A program made the translations under genes and the position numbers. Below are positions 1-8,689 of a DNA stretch of 64,000 bases, one piece after another. The notes under the pieces are model-generated. The model did not search any database. It worked only from the letters and a program-made list of their open reading frames with translations, and had not been told where the DNA came from. Source of the DNA: Bacteroidales bacterium (lineage in GTDB: Bacteria > Bacteroidota > Bacteroidia > Bacteroidales > UBA932); contig JAFYXO010000028.1 of the NCBI GenBank assembly GCA_017546125.1, forward strand, positions 49,206-113,205, in the 5' to 3' direction. How positions within the stretch are numbered: the stretch's first letter is position 1; each line of letters opens with the position of its first letter.

Positions 1-836
1 GCATAGATAGGGGTGTCGCTCTCCTGAGAATAGGCCTTCATCAGGTTATTGCGGGTGAGGAATTCATTTGCAGAGAAGACTCCGTTGAGGCTCTCTCCGG
101 GGATATTCATGAATTTGGGGAGTCCTGCTCCGGATCCCACGAATACTGCAGAAAATCCCTCCTCCTGCATAAGTTGTTCTATAGTTATTGTCCTTCCGAT
201 AATTACATTCGTCTCAATCTTGATCCCAAGCTCTTTCAGCTTCGCAATCTCTACCCCCACCACTTTATCTTTAGGGAGACGGAACTCAGGGATTCCGTAT
301 TGGAGAACACCTCCCGGTTTGTGCAAACTCTCGAAAATGGTGACATCATAGCCCCATTTCGCCAGGTCAGATGCGCAGGCAAGGCCGGCAGGGCCACTCC
401 CCACCACAGCCACCTTTTTCCCATTTGGGGCCTCCCTTTCCGAGTACGAAATTCCGTTCTCAGTGCTCCAGTCTGCCACGAAGCGCTCAAGCTTGCCAAT
501 TGCCACAGGCTGCCCCTTGACACCCAAGATGCAGGAACCCTCGCATTGGGACTCCTGTGAGCACACCCTGCCACATATTGCGGGCAATGAACTATCCATC
601 GCAATAATCTTCCCTGCACCCTCAAAGTCTCCTGCTGCCACCTTCTCGACAAATGCAGGAATCTTCACAGAGACAGGACAGGCAAGCATACAGCCCGGCT
701 TACGGCAATTCAGGCAACGGCTCGCCTCAAGCATAGCCTCCTGCTCATTGTACCCGTAGCACACCTCATCAAAATTTGTGGCACGCACTTTCGGATCCTG
801 CTCTCTGACAGGGACTCTATCTATTTTGTTTGCCAT
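1..836 (-). CDS. NfnB / GltD-like FAD-NADP oxidoreductase, C-terminus cut by window edge
   Basis: The reading frame is open from ATG at 836 to the left window edge (about 278 codons), so it is partial only because of the window. The N-terminus has the Cys pattern of the two [4Fe-4S] clusters of the glutamate-synthase small-subunit family (CLNCRKPGCMLACP near residue 41, then CGRVCSQESQCEGSC near residue 88), followed by an FAD Rossmann motif VVGSGPAGLA. The family covers GltD and NfnB. The partner 3 bp upstream is an NfnA-type flavoprotein, not GltB, so the pair is better read as NfnAB, the bifurcating NADH-dependent ferredoxin:NADP oxidoreductase. GltD remains an alternative until the C-terminus and the rest of the locus are seen. 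ATG at 836 lies just after the upstream stop at 840. Confidence 0.85.
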   Translation of the reverse strand, partial: MANKIDRVPVREQDPKVRATNFDEVCYGYNEQEAMLEASRCLNCRKPGCMLACPVSVKIPAFVEKVAAGDFEGAGKIIAMDSSLPAICGRVCSQESQCEGSCILGVKGQPVAIGKLERFVADWSTENGISYSEREAPNGKKVAVVGSGPAGLACASDLAKWGYDVTIFESLHKPGGVLQYGIPEFRLPKDKVVGVEIAKLKELGIKIETNVIIGRTITIEQLMQEEGFSAVFVGSGAGLPKFMNIPGESLNGVFSANEFLTRNNLMKAYSQESDTPIY

Positions 837-839
837 AGC

Positions 840-1688
840 CTAATGTCTTATTTTACATTTGTGGTCAGCTTCGACCTCCTGACTTTTATACATCATCTGC
901 CTCCTCATGGCTTCGTCGAAATCGACCTGATAAGCGTCGAATTCGGGACCCTCCACACAGGCAAATCTCACTTTACCACCCACAGTCACACGACAGGCAC
1001 CGCACATTCCGGTACCGTCCACCATAAGGGTATTCAAGCTTACCACCAGTGGAAGATCATATTTTTTTGCTGTCAGAGTGACAAATTTCATCATAATCAT
1101 AGGGCCGATTGATACCGCCTGATCATATTTCTCCCCAGCTTCACAAAGCTGCGAAAGTTTCTCGGTCACAAGACCTTTCATCCCCTTTGAACCGTCATCT
1201 GTGCAGATGTAGAGGTTATCACACACACGGGACATCTCCTCCTCAAGGATGAGGAGATCTGCACTTTTTGCACCTATGATAATATCCACCTTGGCGCCAC
1301 GCTCATGGAGATATTTTGCCTGAGGGTAGACGGGTGCTGTCCCCAAGCCTCCGGCAATGAAAATGAATCTTTTATTGCGAAGCTCTTCATCGCTTTCAGC
1401 AATAAAATCCGAGGGTCTGCCAAGTGGGCCTGAGACATCCTGGAAAGATTCGCCCTGCTCCAGGTCACAAATCTTCTTGGATGAAGCACCCACTTTCTGA
1501 GTGACAATAGTCACTGTTCCCCTCTCTTTATTGTAATCACACACGGTCAGAGGGATCCTCTCCCCATTTTCATCTGCCCTCACGATGAGGAACTGCCCTG
1601 GCTTGGCAGAAGCTGCCAATCGGGGTGCAGACACCTCCATCAGGGTGATGGCGGGATTGAGATCCTTCTTCAATAAAATTTCGTACAT
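840..1688 (-). CDS. NfnA-like sulfide/dihydroorotate dehydrogenase-type FAD/NAD-binding subunit
   Basis: A 282-residue ferredoxin-NADP-reductase-like protein. It has an N-terminal FAD barrel (RIPLTVCDY near 45-52), an NAD motif (IAGGLGTAPVYP, 111-122) and a C-terminal iron-sulfur motif with three Cys (C229, C232, C244) preceded by VDGTG. NfnA is known for a [2Fe-2S] cluster held by three Cys and one Asp, and here D224 could be the fourth ligand; PyrK normally has four Cys. Together with the adjacent NfnB-like gene it would couple NADH, NADPH and ferredoxin in the cytoplasm. The gene follows the GH9 gene by 9 bp and precedes NfnB by 3 bp, so all may be co-transcribed. SudB-like sulfide dehydrogenase is an older name for the same family. 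Confidence 0.85.
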   Translation of the reverse strand: MYEILLKKDLNPAITLMEVSAPRLAASAKPGQFLIVRADENGERIPLTVCDYNKERGTVTIVTQKVGASSKKICDLEQGESFQDVSGPLGRPSDFIAESDEELRNKRFIFIAGGLGTAPVYPQAKYLHERGAKVDIIIGAKSADLLILEEEMSRVCDNLYICTDDGSKGMKGLVTEKLSQLCEAGEKYDQAVSIGPMIMMKFVTLTAKKYDLPLVVSLNTLMVDGTGMCGACRVTVGGKVRFACVEGPEFDAYQVDFDEAMRRQMMYKSQEVEADHKCKIRH

Positions 1689-1697
1689 CTTTATCTT

Positions 1698-4181
1698 CTA
1701 TTTTAAATCGGAGAATGTACCGAAGGTATATCCCCTCTTCTTCAATGTCTTGATAATCTCCGGCAATCTGTGGTAAAGCGGATCAGGTCTGCCCGACTCT
1801 ACTCCAGGGTGAATCAGAATTATGGCACCATTAAGACCCACATTCTTCTCAAATTCCAGCAATGTGTTTATCAAAGTTTGTGAAGATCTGTAGTTTGGCA
1901 TATCTGCAGTGGTATAATCTGCTGCAGTAGCGGTACCAGGGGTAAGATTCATAACCTTAATACCTGAATTCTCAAGCCATTTCACATGATCTGAGTTGTA
2001 ATATTCGTATGGAGGCAAGAACCATCTTGCTTTGTCGTGACCGATACCGAACTTCTCAAGTTCTGCCATATTGAGCTGCAAATCCCTGATCAGACTGTCT
2101 CTGGTAACAAGCGAAGAGTCTCTCGCTTCCCATGGAGCGTAAAGGAGATGATTGTCAGAGTGGCCACCTACATAGTGTCCATCTGCGATAATGTTCTCGA
2201 TAAGCTCTTTATGTTCCTCCATTCTGAGGCAGTTGCCGGTAAGGAAGAATGATCCTTTGGCACCTGCCTTTTTAAGGGTTTTGAGGATATGTGGACCACC
2301 ATTGAATCTGGTGTCCGCCGAGAAGATGAAATAGACTCTCTTCTCTTCAGGGTTTACCCTGATAGTGGCACCCTGGCTGTCTTTCACCCTCTGAGTCTTT
2401 TTAAGGGCACTCCCTTTTGACTCCATCTTACCGAAATAGTAGGTCAGACCTGCTGTACCGTCCATGGTAGGCTCATTGGTTGAGAAGTCCTGAAGGTCAT
2501 CGTGATATACGGCGATACCGTTATTGAATGGATTATATGGATTTTCAGAGATATCCATATATTTGTCTGCCCTCTCCTTGAATACGGTATAGTATACAGG
2601 TCCGTCTACAAGTCCGCCGTATGTCAAATCACCATTAACCACAAAATAAGATGAGTGGGGATAATCAGGATAGTCTGCAAATGAAGGGTAACCTACAATC
2701 ATAGATGTACCCCAGGGGTTACATCCCAAAAGCCAGTCCCTCAACGCAACCTCCATCTCCAAGAAAGAGTTGTCGCCGGTAACCTCGTTATAAAGTCTTG
2801 CCTGTGACACAGCTGCTGAAACAAGGTTATTTGAGCACCAGATATATGGGACACCACTCATAAACGGATCGTCTGCTGCCCTATCCTTCAAATATTGGAG
2901 ACCTTGACGCATAAACTCAGCATACTTGCTGCTGATAGCCTTATCACTGCTTTTGGCCATATAGTAGTGACCGATATTGATGAATGGATAGAACTGGTAG
3001 TGTCTTCCCCTTCCAAGCTCCATCCAGGGAGATACAGGTTCGAGTTCCCCCCAGTAGTCAGCCTGCTGCTTCCAGTTGTCCTGACCTGTAAAGTGCATAA
3101 AGGTGGCAGCTGCAAGCTCAATATCGTCGACAAAGCTGTCCTCCTCATAGAAGAAAGGTGAGACTACACATGCTGTCTGTGTGTTACCCACATCCTCTGT
3201 AGCATAAGCATATGCCTGTTCTGCCTTGTAAAGGATCTTGTCTGAGAATTCAGGATAGAACTCCCTCATCACCTGAGCACCAAGTGCAAATGTAGAGGCA
3301 AATTTGGCTGCAGATGAAGATACACCTGTGGTTCTGTTGACATATTTGCTCAAGCCCTGACGCTCACCGGTAACAAAATATACTGGACGTCCTGCACCCG
3401 GTCCCCAACCATAATCCACTGTATCTTTATATGGCACTCTGAAACCAGCGTGATCCCTGTCATCAGCGATCTGGTTGAACATCACTCTGTCCTCAGGGTT
3501 CATCTTAACAAGCCAGTCAAGACCCCATTTGGCCTCATCCAGAATATCAGGTATACCGTTTGAACCTTTGCGTCCCCTTGCATCGTACAAATCCTTGAAT
3601 ACAGATTTGTCCTCAGCCTCCATATATGCGAAAAGCATATGATAAGTGGTGGTCGCAGAGGTGGTAAGATATTGCAAATAGTCTGTAGCATCGTGCCAGC
3701 CGCCGGTCACATCGATCTTCTCTCCGCTACGGGTAGGGTGATCCACGATGAAACCATCGTGCTGATGGCAAGGTTCACCATTGAATGGGTTGTCACCACA
3801 TCTCTGCTGTCTCATATAGACAAGGAGGTAGTCTGCTATACCATCATACACATCAGCTCCAATCTCAAAAACAGGGCTCTTGGTCCCATTGCTCCTGATA
3901 TAGTATCCACCATCTTTGTTGATACTGCTGAAGTCCAGACGGTAAGCCTTTTTCATACCCCACTTGGAAGCGTTGGCACTGGTACCTTTACCTTTGAAAA
4001 CCACCTCATCAGTAATGGCGTCGCACACCTCAAAAGAGCCTTCAGCCTCATCCAGCGAGATCAATACCGCCACCTTGATATCTGTAGGGAGGTAACCGGC
4101 CTGGTTTACCCTCACCCATGACTGTGCACACAGGCAATAGGAGGCCAACAACAGGCCAAAGACGAATAACAACTTGCGCAT
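1698..4181 (-). CDS. Secreted GH9 beta-glucanase fused to a NodB-type deacetylase domain
   Basis: 827 residues. A signal peptide (1-19) is followed by a CelD-type Ig-like domain (about 20-105), a GH9 catalytic domain (about 110-585) and a polysaccharide-deacetylase-like domain (about 610-827). GH9 hallmarks are WHDATDY with D164/D167 (catalytic base region) and E570 in STNEPTMDG (catalytic acid). The deacetylase part keeps HSDNH (H674, H678) and H791, but the first motif reads FSADTRFNGG instead of TFDDG and the third reads FLPPYE without the usual Arg, so its activity is uncertain. The likely role is hydrolysis of beta-1,4-glucans, possibly with removal of acetyl groups, outside the cytoplasm. 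It lies 11 bp after the metal-binding HMA gene. The domain assignment is firm; the substrate is inferred. Confidence 0.88.
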   Translation of the reverse strand: MRKLLFVFGLLLASYCLCAQSWVRVNQAGYLPTDIKVAVLISLDEAEGSFEVCDAITDEVVFKGKGTSANASKWGMKKAYRLDFSSINKDGGYYIRSNGTKSPVFEIGADVYDGIADYLLVYMRQQRCGDNPFNGEPCHQHDGFIVDHPTRSGEKIDVTGGWHDATDYLQYLTTSATTTYHMLFAYMEAEDKSVFKDLYDARGRKGSNGIPDILDEAKWGLDWLVKMNPEDRVMFNQIADDRDHAGFRVPYKDTVDYGWGPGAGRPVYFVTGERQGLSKYVNRTTGVSSSAAKFASTFALGAQVMREFYPEFSDKILYKAEQAYAYATEDVGNTQTACVVSPFFYEEDSFVDDIELAAATFMHFTGQDNWKQQADYWGELEPVSPWMELGRGRHYQFYPFINIGHYYMAKSSDKAISSKYAEFMRQGLQYLKDRAADDPFMSGVPYIWCSNNLVSAAVSQARLYNEVTGDNSFLEMEVALRDWLLGCNPWGTSMIVGYPSFADYPDYPHSSYFVVNGDLTYGGLVDGPVYYTVFKERADKYMDISENPYNPFNNGIAVYHDDLQDFSTNEPTMDGTAGLTYYFGKMESKGSALKKTQRVKDSQGATIRVNPEEKRVYFIFSADTRFNGGPHILKTLKKAGAKGSFFLTGNCLRMEEHKELIENIIADGHYVGGHSDNHLLYAPWEARDSSLVTRDSLIRDLQLNMAELEKFGIGHDKARWFLPPYEYYNSDHVKWLENSGIKVMNLTPGTATAADYTTADMPNYRSSQTLINTLLEFEKNVGLNGAIILIHPGVESGRPDPLYHRLPEIIKTLKKRGYTFGTFSDLK

Positions 4182-4192
4182 AATGGTGCTAT

Positions 4193-4510
4193 TTATTTCT
4201 TAACTTCCTCTTTAGTAATCTCTTTTACTTCGTAACCGAATTTTTCTACAGCTTTTGCCAAAGCCTCTTTAGTGGTTTTTTCAGGTTGGTATTTGAACCA
4301 TACAGTTTGCTCCTCAAGGCTTACTCTCAAATCTTTTACACCTTTCTCAAAAGGGAGATTTGACTCAAGTTTCTTCACACACGCAGGGCAGTCAACATTT
4401 ACACTGAAAGTAACCTCTGCCTCTTTTTTCTTCTTTTGTGCAGATGCCTCTGTATTTAATGCTAAAATAGCGATTACAGCTACGAAAAGGATTCTGAATA
4501 GTTGTTTCAT
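4193..4510 (-). CDS. Secreted heavy-metal-associated (HMA) domain protein
   Basis: A 105-residue protein with a signal peptide (about 1-24, ending ASA) and a single HMA ferredoxin-like fold. The metal site reads VDCPACVKK, a CxxC pair like those of copper chaperones and MerP, though the Met before the first Cys of the usual GMxCxxC is absent. It should act in the periplasm as a metal carrier, probably for Cu(I) or a similar soft metal. It sits 19 bp downstream of a TonB-dependent receptor with Cys in its plug, which supports a shared metal-handling role. The basic tail (EEVKK) and Lys stretch KKKKEAE after the signal are low-complexity linkers. The metal is not determined by sequence. Confidence 0.85.
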   Translation of the reverse strand: MKQLFRILFVAVIAILALNTEASAQKKKKEAEVTFSVNVDCPACVKKLESNLPFEKGVKDLRVSLEEQTVWFKYQPEKTTKEALAKAVEKFGYEVKEITKEEVKK

Positions 4511-4529
4511 AATATCAATTTTTTAAAAG

Positions 4530-6824
4530 TTATTTTTTCCATAATGTAAACCTCATACCGGCATATACTTTCCAACCGAGGATAGGACCCCATACTTGAG
4601 ATGCATTGAACTCTGAAGAGTAAGGGTTTTCCCAGCCGATAATAGGATTTTTCTGTTTGTAGTTTGTAAGGTTTTCACCACCCACATATACATCCACACC
4701 TTTGAATTTCCTGGTGATCTGAGCGAAGAAGACAGGGTAAGCAGGTGAGGTCTCAACACCATTCTCCACCATAAATACAGGCAGTTTGCATGGTCCGTTA
4801 AGCTGTGCAGTAAAGTCAAATGTCCAGATATTCATTCTGGTGGCATACTGCAGATTCAATACACCTTTGTATCTGCTGGTCATAGGTCTCTCAACCAATC
4901 CCTGACCCGCCAATGTCACTTTTGCATCGGTATATCTGTATGTGGCTACAATAACAAATCTCTCAATAGGCTCCACTGAGAAGTCAGCCTGATAAGTATT
5001 GGTAAATGATCTCCCTTCAAGATTGTAGATGCTCACCTTTGAGAAATCCAACTCCTGGTCCACAACAATCTGCTTGTTGAAATCTGTCCTGAAGTAGTCA
5101 AAGCTCAAATATGAGTTTCTGTTTTCACCTATAGGGAGATATCCTGTGATATTACCGCCGTAGGTCCATGCATCCTCCATATCAAGGCTTGGTGCAATAC
5201 TGATCTCACGACCTGTAGACAACATACCGATATTGTCCACCACTACATTAGGTGAGCGGTAACCTCTACCACCGGATGCTCTGAAGATAATATCCTCAGT
5301 AAAGGCATATTTGATGTTTGCCCTTGGGGCAACAAGAAGGCCATAGATGCTGTTATAATCGACACTCACACCGGCTACAGCTGTGAATTTGTCCCCTGAA
5401 GTGTATGTATACTCACCATATACACCCACTGAGTTCTCCTTCCTGTCAAGAATATAAGTGTTGCTGTTCCATTTCTGGGAGATTATGTACTGGTCTACCA
5501 GGGTCTCTCCAAAAAGGTCAAACTGATTTCTTACACCTGCATTGATTCTGTGGCTCTCACCGATCTCCTCCTGATAGATAAGGTTTGCAAATACAGAATT
5601 TTGCTTGCCGTTATAATCCTTCAAGCCGAAGTATGAATCAATCTGATGGTATGTATAGTCTGCAACAAACGCGATGTTGCGGGTATTGGCGGCATTCAAC
5701 GGAACACCCACCTTCACATAGGCATTTATCCCTTTGTTATTGATGTTTGAACCCCAAATTCCTTTATTTACCATTTCGTTCATGCTGCCGGCATCTCTCC
5801 TCATATCCTTGTTGAAATTCACAGAACCTCCTGTCCTGTCGTCGGTCAGAGCTCTGATACCGAATCTCACCTGCATTCCGCTCTCATCGTAGTAGAGCCA
5901 ACGGTTTGTAAGGTTGAATTTCAACGAAGTAGGTTCATCCTTGAAGCCGTCACCATTACCATCGTGTCCCATAGGCATAGATGAGTAGTGACCCATAGTC
6001 ACTGTGCTCCATTTCTCATTGAGCTGTAGCGATGAGGCGATATTTGCCTCTGTCATCAAGTGGTTGTCCACAAACAGATTGATGAACAGCGGTTTCTCAT
6101 CGGTAGGTTTGCGGTGCTCCATATTGATCTGTCCTGTAATGGCCTCAAGTCCGTTCACTACCGAAGATGGACCTTTGGCGATCTGGATACTCTCAAGCCA
6201 CTGGCCCGGGATATAAGATAGTCCGAATGGTGCTGCAAGACCCCTCATTGTAGGGCGGTTCTCATCAAGCATAGCGGTGTAGATACCGGACAGACCCAAA
6301 AGTCTTATCTGCTTGGCACCTGTAATCGCATCTGAATAACCGACAGTCACACTGGCTGAATTCTCAAAACTCTCGGCCAGGTTGCAGCATGCCATCTTGC
6401 AAAGACCTGCAGCTGTAATGACCTCCGTCTTGACAGGTGTCATCTTGGAGAGGTAACTACCCTCCTGACGTGCCTGAACCACAGCTTTCTCCAACTCATT
6501 TATACCCTGCAAAAAGAACTCAACCTCTTTGGTATTATAATTGACCACAAGAGTATCAGTATTGTATCCGATAGCTGTAGCCACGAGTGTCGCATCATCA
6601 GCTTTCTCAAATACGGTAAAAGAGAACTTGCCATCCACATCACAATCCATATATGTACCGGACTGGAGCCAGTAAACAGTGGCGAATGGCACCACCTCCT
6701 TGGCCCCATTGTTCTTCACAGAGTACACCACACCACTGACTGTGTGGGACTTGGGAGCAATCTGCGCCAGGAGCGACTGCAGGGCCAAAGTAATCAAAAA
6801 TAACGCAATAACTATCTTTTTCAT
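4530..6824 (-). CDS. TonB-dependent receptor with carboxypeptidase-like N-domain, probably metal-linked
   Basis: 764 residues. After a signal peptide (1-20) comes a CarboxypepD_reg-like beta domain (about 25-105), then a TonB plug (IRLLGLSGIYTAML, ending in KGPSSVVNGLEAITGQIN) and a 22-strand-type barrel ending in the aromatic-basic C-terminus FTLWKK. The plug carries an unusual Cys cluster, C142, C146 and C147, in GLCKMACCNLAES. Receptors of this type next to HMA proteins are usually grouped with copper or heavy-metal uptake. The gene is first in a minus-strand operon with HMA, GH9-deacetylase and NfnAB, and has its own promoter overlapping that of sppA. Substrate assignment is inference from the Cys cluster and the neighbour. 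Confidence 0.85.
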   Translation of the reverse strand: MKKIVIALFLITLALQSLLAQIAPKSHTVSGVVYSVKNNGAKEVVPFATVYWLQSGTYMDCDVDGKFSFTVFEKADDATLVATAIGYNTDTLVVNYNTKEVEFFLQGINELEKAVVQARQEGSYLSKMTPVKTEVITAAGLCKMACCNLAESFENSASVTVGYSDAITGAKQIRLLGLSGIYTAMLDENRPTMRGLAAPFGLSYIPGQWLESIQIAKGPSSVVNGLEAITGQINMEHRKPTDEKPLFINLFVDNHLMTEANIASSLQLNEKWSTVTMGHYSSMPMGHDGNGDGFKDEPTSLKFNLTNRWLYYDESGMQVRFGIRALTDDRTGGSVNFNKDMRRDAGSMNEMVNKGIWGSNINNKGINAYVKVGVPLNAANTRNIAFVADYTYHQIDSYFGLKDYNGKQNSVFANLIYQEEIGESHRINAGVRNQFDLFGETLVDQYIISQKWNSNTYILDRKENSVGVYGEYTYTSGDKFTAVAGVSVDYNSIYGLLVAPRANIKYAFTEDIIFRASGGRGYRSPNVVVDNIGMLSTGREISIAPSLDMEDAWTYGGNITGYLPIGENRNSYLSFDYFRTDFNKQIVVDQELDFSKVSIYNLEGRSFTNTYQADFSVEPIERFVIVATYRYTDAKVTLAGQGLVERPMTSRYKGVLNLQYATRMNIWTFDFTAQLNGPCKLPVFMVENGVETSPAYPVFFAQITRKFKGVDVYVGGENLTNYKQKNPIIGWENPYSSEFNASQVWGPILGWKVYAGMRFTLWKK

Positions 6825-6848
6825 CTTAATATTCTTTTACAATATATC

Positions 6849-6879
6849 TTGGCAAAGATACAATATTTACATACTTTTG
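6849..6879 (+). promoter_or_regulatory. Bacteroidota-type promoter of sppA
   Basis: A -33-like TTG (6849-6851) and a -7 box TACTTTTG (6872-6879) are 20 bp apart, 33 bp before the chosen sppA start. The box lies inside the spacer of the divergent TonB-receptor promoter, so the two probably cannot be occupied at once. Confidence 0.65.
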
Positions 6880-6883
6880 CAAA
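6853..6883 (-). promoter_or_regulatory. Bacteroidota-type promoter of the TonB receptor operon
   Basis: On the minus strand a -7 box TATCTTTG (plus coordinates 6853-6860) and a -33 box TTTG (6880-6883) are separated by 19 bp, the usual spacing for the Bacteroidota primary sigma factor. It lies 29 bp before the ATG at 6824 and overlaps the divergent sppA promoter. Confidence 0.65.
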
Positions 6884-6912
6884 AAATAGACTATTTAAAA
6901 ACAACTGTAAAA

Positions 6913-8679
6913 ATGAAAGGATTTTTCAAAACGCTATTAGCTTCATTTATTGGCATTTTCCTTGCCATGTTCCTTGGTGTTATGGTCCTTGTATCTGTGG
7001 TCGGTGCACTTTCTGCCTCGACAGGATCGACCCCATCTGTACCTAAAAGCACTATTCTAAAAATATCTGATATCACCATAGGTGAACAGAATGCAGAAGG
7101 TGATATCGACCCTACATCGTTGATTATGGGTGGCGGCAAACTTTCAGCCGGCAAACAGGTTGGCATCTTGAATGCAATTCGTGCCATTGAAAACGCTGCA
7201 ACTGACCCTGCAGTCAAATTCATCTACATCAATCCTACCAATGTTTCTGCAGACCTTACAACTATGGAGGAGTTCAGAAATGCACTTGTCAAATTCAAAG
7301 AGTCAGGCAAAGCTATCATCACATACGCAGAGTCTTACTCCCAAACAGGTTATTATCTGTGTTCAGTAGCTGATAAGATTTATGTCAACCCTCATGGATC
7401 CAACTCAGTATATGGTGTTGCCTCATCACTTACATTCTTCAAGGGTGCACTTGACAAATTGGGTGTGGAGATCCAGCTTATCCGCCACGGAAAATACAAA
7501 TCTGCCGGTGAGCAGTTCGTAAACAGAGACATCAGCCCTGCAAACAGAGAGCAAAATCAGGCTATGATATCATCTCTTTGGAACACCATCGCCACTGCCA
7601 TTTGCGAATCACGCGACATTGACATCAAAACATTCAACAACCACATCAACAACCTTACCGCTTCAGATGCAGAAAATATGGTTAAAGCTTCTCTTGCAGA
7701 TGCCACTATGACCAGAGACAAGATGATTGAAGAACTTACCGGTCTGTTTGGTGTTAAGGATGAGAAAGATGTAAAGATGACCAGCCTTGCAGATTATGCC
7801 CAAGCTACTGTCAAACCAAATGTAAAAGCATCTGACAAGATCGCTATCATCTATGCAAATGGTGAGATCAAACAAGGTAGCGGTGACGGAATCTGCTCTG
7901 ACGACTATGCAAAAATCGTATCTGATGTAAGAAAAGACAGCACCATCAAAGCTGTTGTTCTACGTGTGAACTCTCCAGGTGGAGATGCTATCGCTGCTGA
8001 GATCATCAGAAACGAATTGGAACTTCTAAGAAAAGTGAAACCTGTAGTGGTTTCATACGGTGGCTACGCCGCTTCAGGCGGTTACTGGATCTCTGCTGAA
8101 GGTGACAAAATCTTCACAAACGAAAGCACCCTTACCGGTTCTATCGGTGTATTCAGCATGGTTCCTAACTTTGGCAAAATCGTAAAAGAGAAAGCTCATG
8201 TAAACATCGTAAACATCAAGAGCAACGACCACGCCGACATGATGACAATTACCAAAGGTCTCGACAAAGAGGAAGTTGCTCATATGCAAAACAGTGTTGA
8301 GCACATCTACGACACATTCTTGTCTATCGTTTCAAATGGTAGAGATATGACCACAGAAGAGGTGGACGCTATCGCTCAAGGTCGCGTATGGTCAGGAACT
8401 GACGCTATGAAAGTGGGTCTTACAGATGAGATTGGTACCATTGTGGATGCTATCCAATACACCGAGAACATCTTAGGCTTGAAAGAGTACCAATTGGTTG
8501 AGTATCCAAAATCGAAGAGCCAGGTAGAAAAACTTATGGAATCGTTTGGCCAGGCTAAAAGCTCTATGGACATCCTCTCAAACCCTGAGGCAGCTGTAGA
8601 AGATATGGTTAAGGAGCTTAAGAAAATCAGCAAAACAGTTTATGCACGTATGGAGTACAACTACGTATTCGAGAACTAG
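6913..8679 (+). CDS. sppA: Signal peptide peptidase SppA, long (67K) type
   Basis: 588 residues from ATG at 6913. The frame is open further upstream, but that part covers the promoter and the true N-terminus is the membrane anchor starting MKGFFKTLL (TM about 8-33). Two ClpP/crotonase-like halves follow. The N-terminal half carries the catalytic lysine in GKYKSAGE (K196) and the C-terminal half the nucleophile in GGYAASGGYW (S388), the Ser/Lys dyad of SppA. It degrades cleaved signal peptides in the inner membrane, facing the periplasm. Length matches the E. coli-type enzyme. A Rho-independent terminator follows 27 bp after the stop, inside the convergent tilS gene. Confidence 0.95.
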   Translation: MKGFFKTLLASFIGIFLAMFLGVMVLVSVVGALSASTGSTPSVPKSTILKISDITIGEQNAEGDIDPTSLIMGGGKLSAGKQVGILNAIRAIENAATDPAVKFIYINPTNVSADLTTMEEFRNALVKFKESGKAIITYAESYSQTGYYLCSVADKIYVNPHGSNSVYGVASSLTFFKGALDKLGVEIQLIRHGKYKSAGEQFVNRDISPANREQNQAMISSLWNTIATAICESRDIDIKTFNNHINNLTASDAENMVKASLADATMTRDKMIEELTGLFGVKDEKDVKMTSLADYAQATVKPNVKASDKIAIIYANGEIKQGSGDGICSDDYAKIVSDVRKDSTIKAVVLRVNSPGGDAIAAEIIRNELELLRKVKPVVVSYGGYAASGGYWISAEGDKIFTNESTLTGSIGVFSMVPNFGKIVKEKAHVNIVNIKSNDHADMMTITKGLDKEEVAHMQNSVEHIYDTFLSIVSNGRDMTTEEVDAIAQGRVWSGTDAMKVGLTDEIGTIVDAIQYTENILGLKEYQLVEYPKSKSQVEKLMESFGQAKSSMDILSNPEAAVEDMVKELKKISKTVYARMEYNYVFEN

Positions 8680-8689
8680 AAGCTGAAAC

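Noticed and set aside
3639..4121. 160-codon plus-strand frame within the GH9 gene
   Set aside because: Antisense to the N-terminal GH9 region, which carries recognisable catalytic residues.
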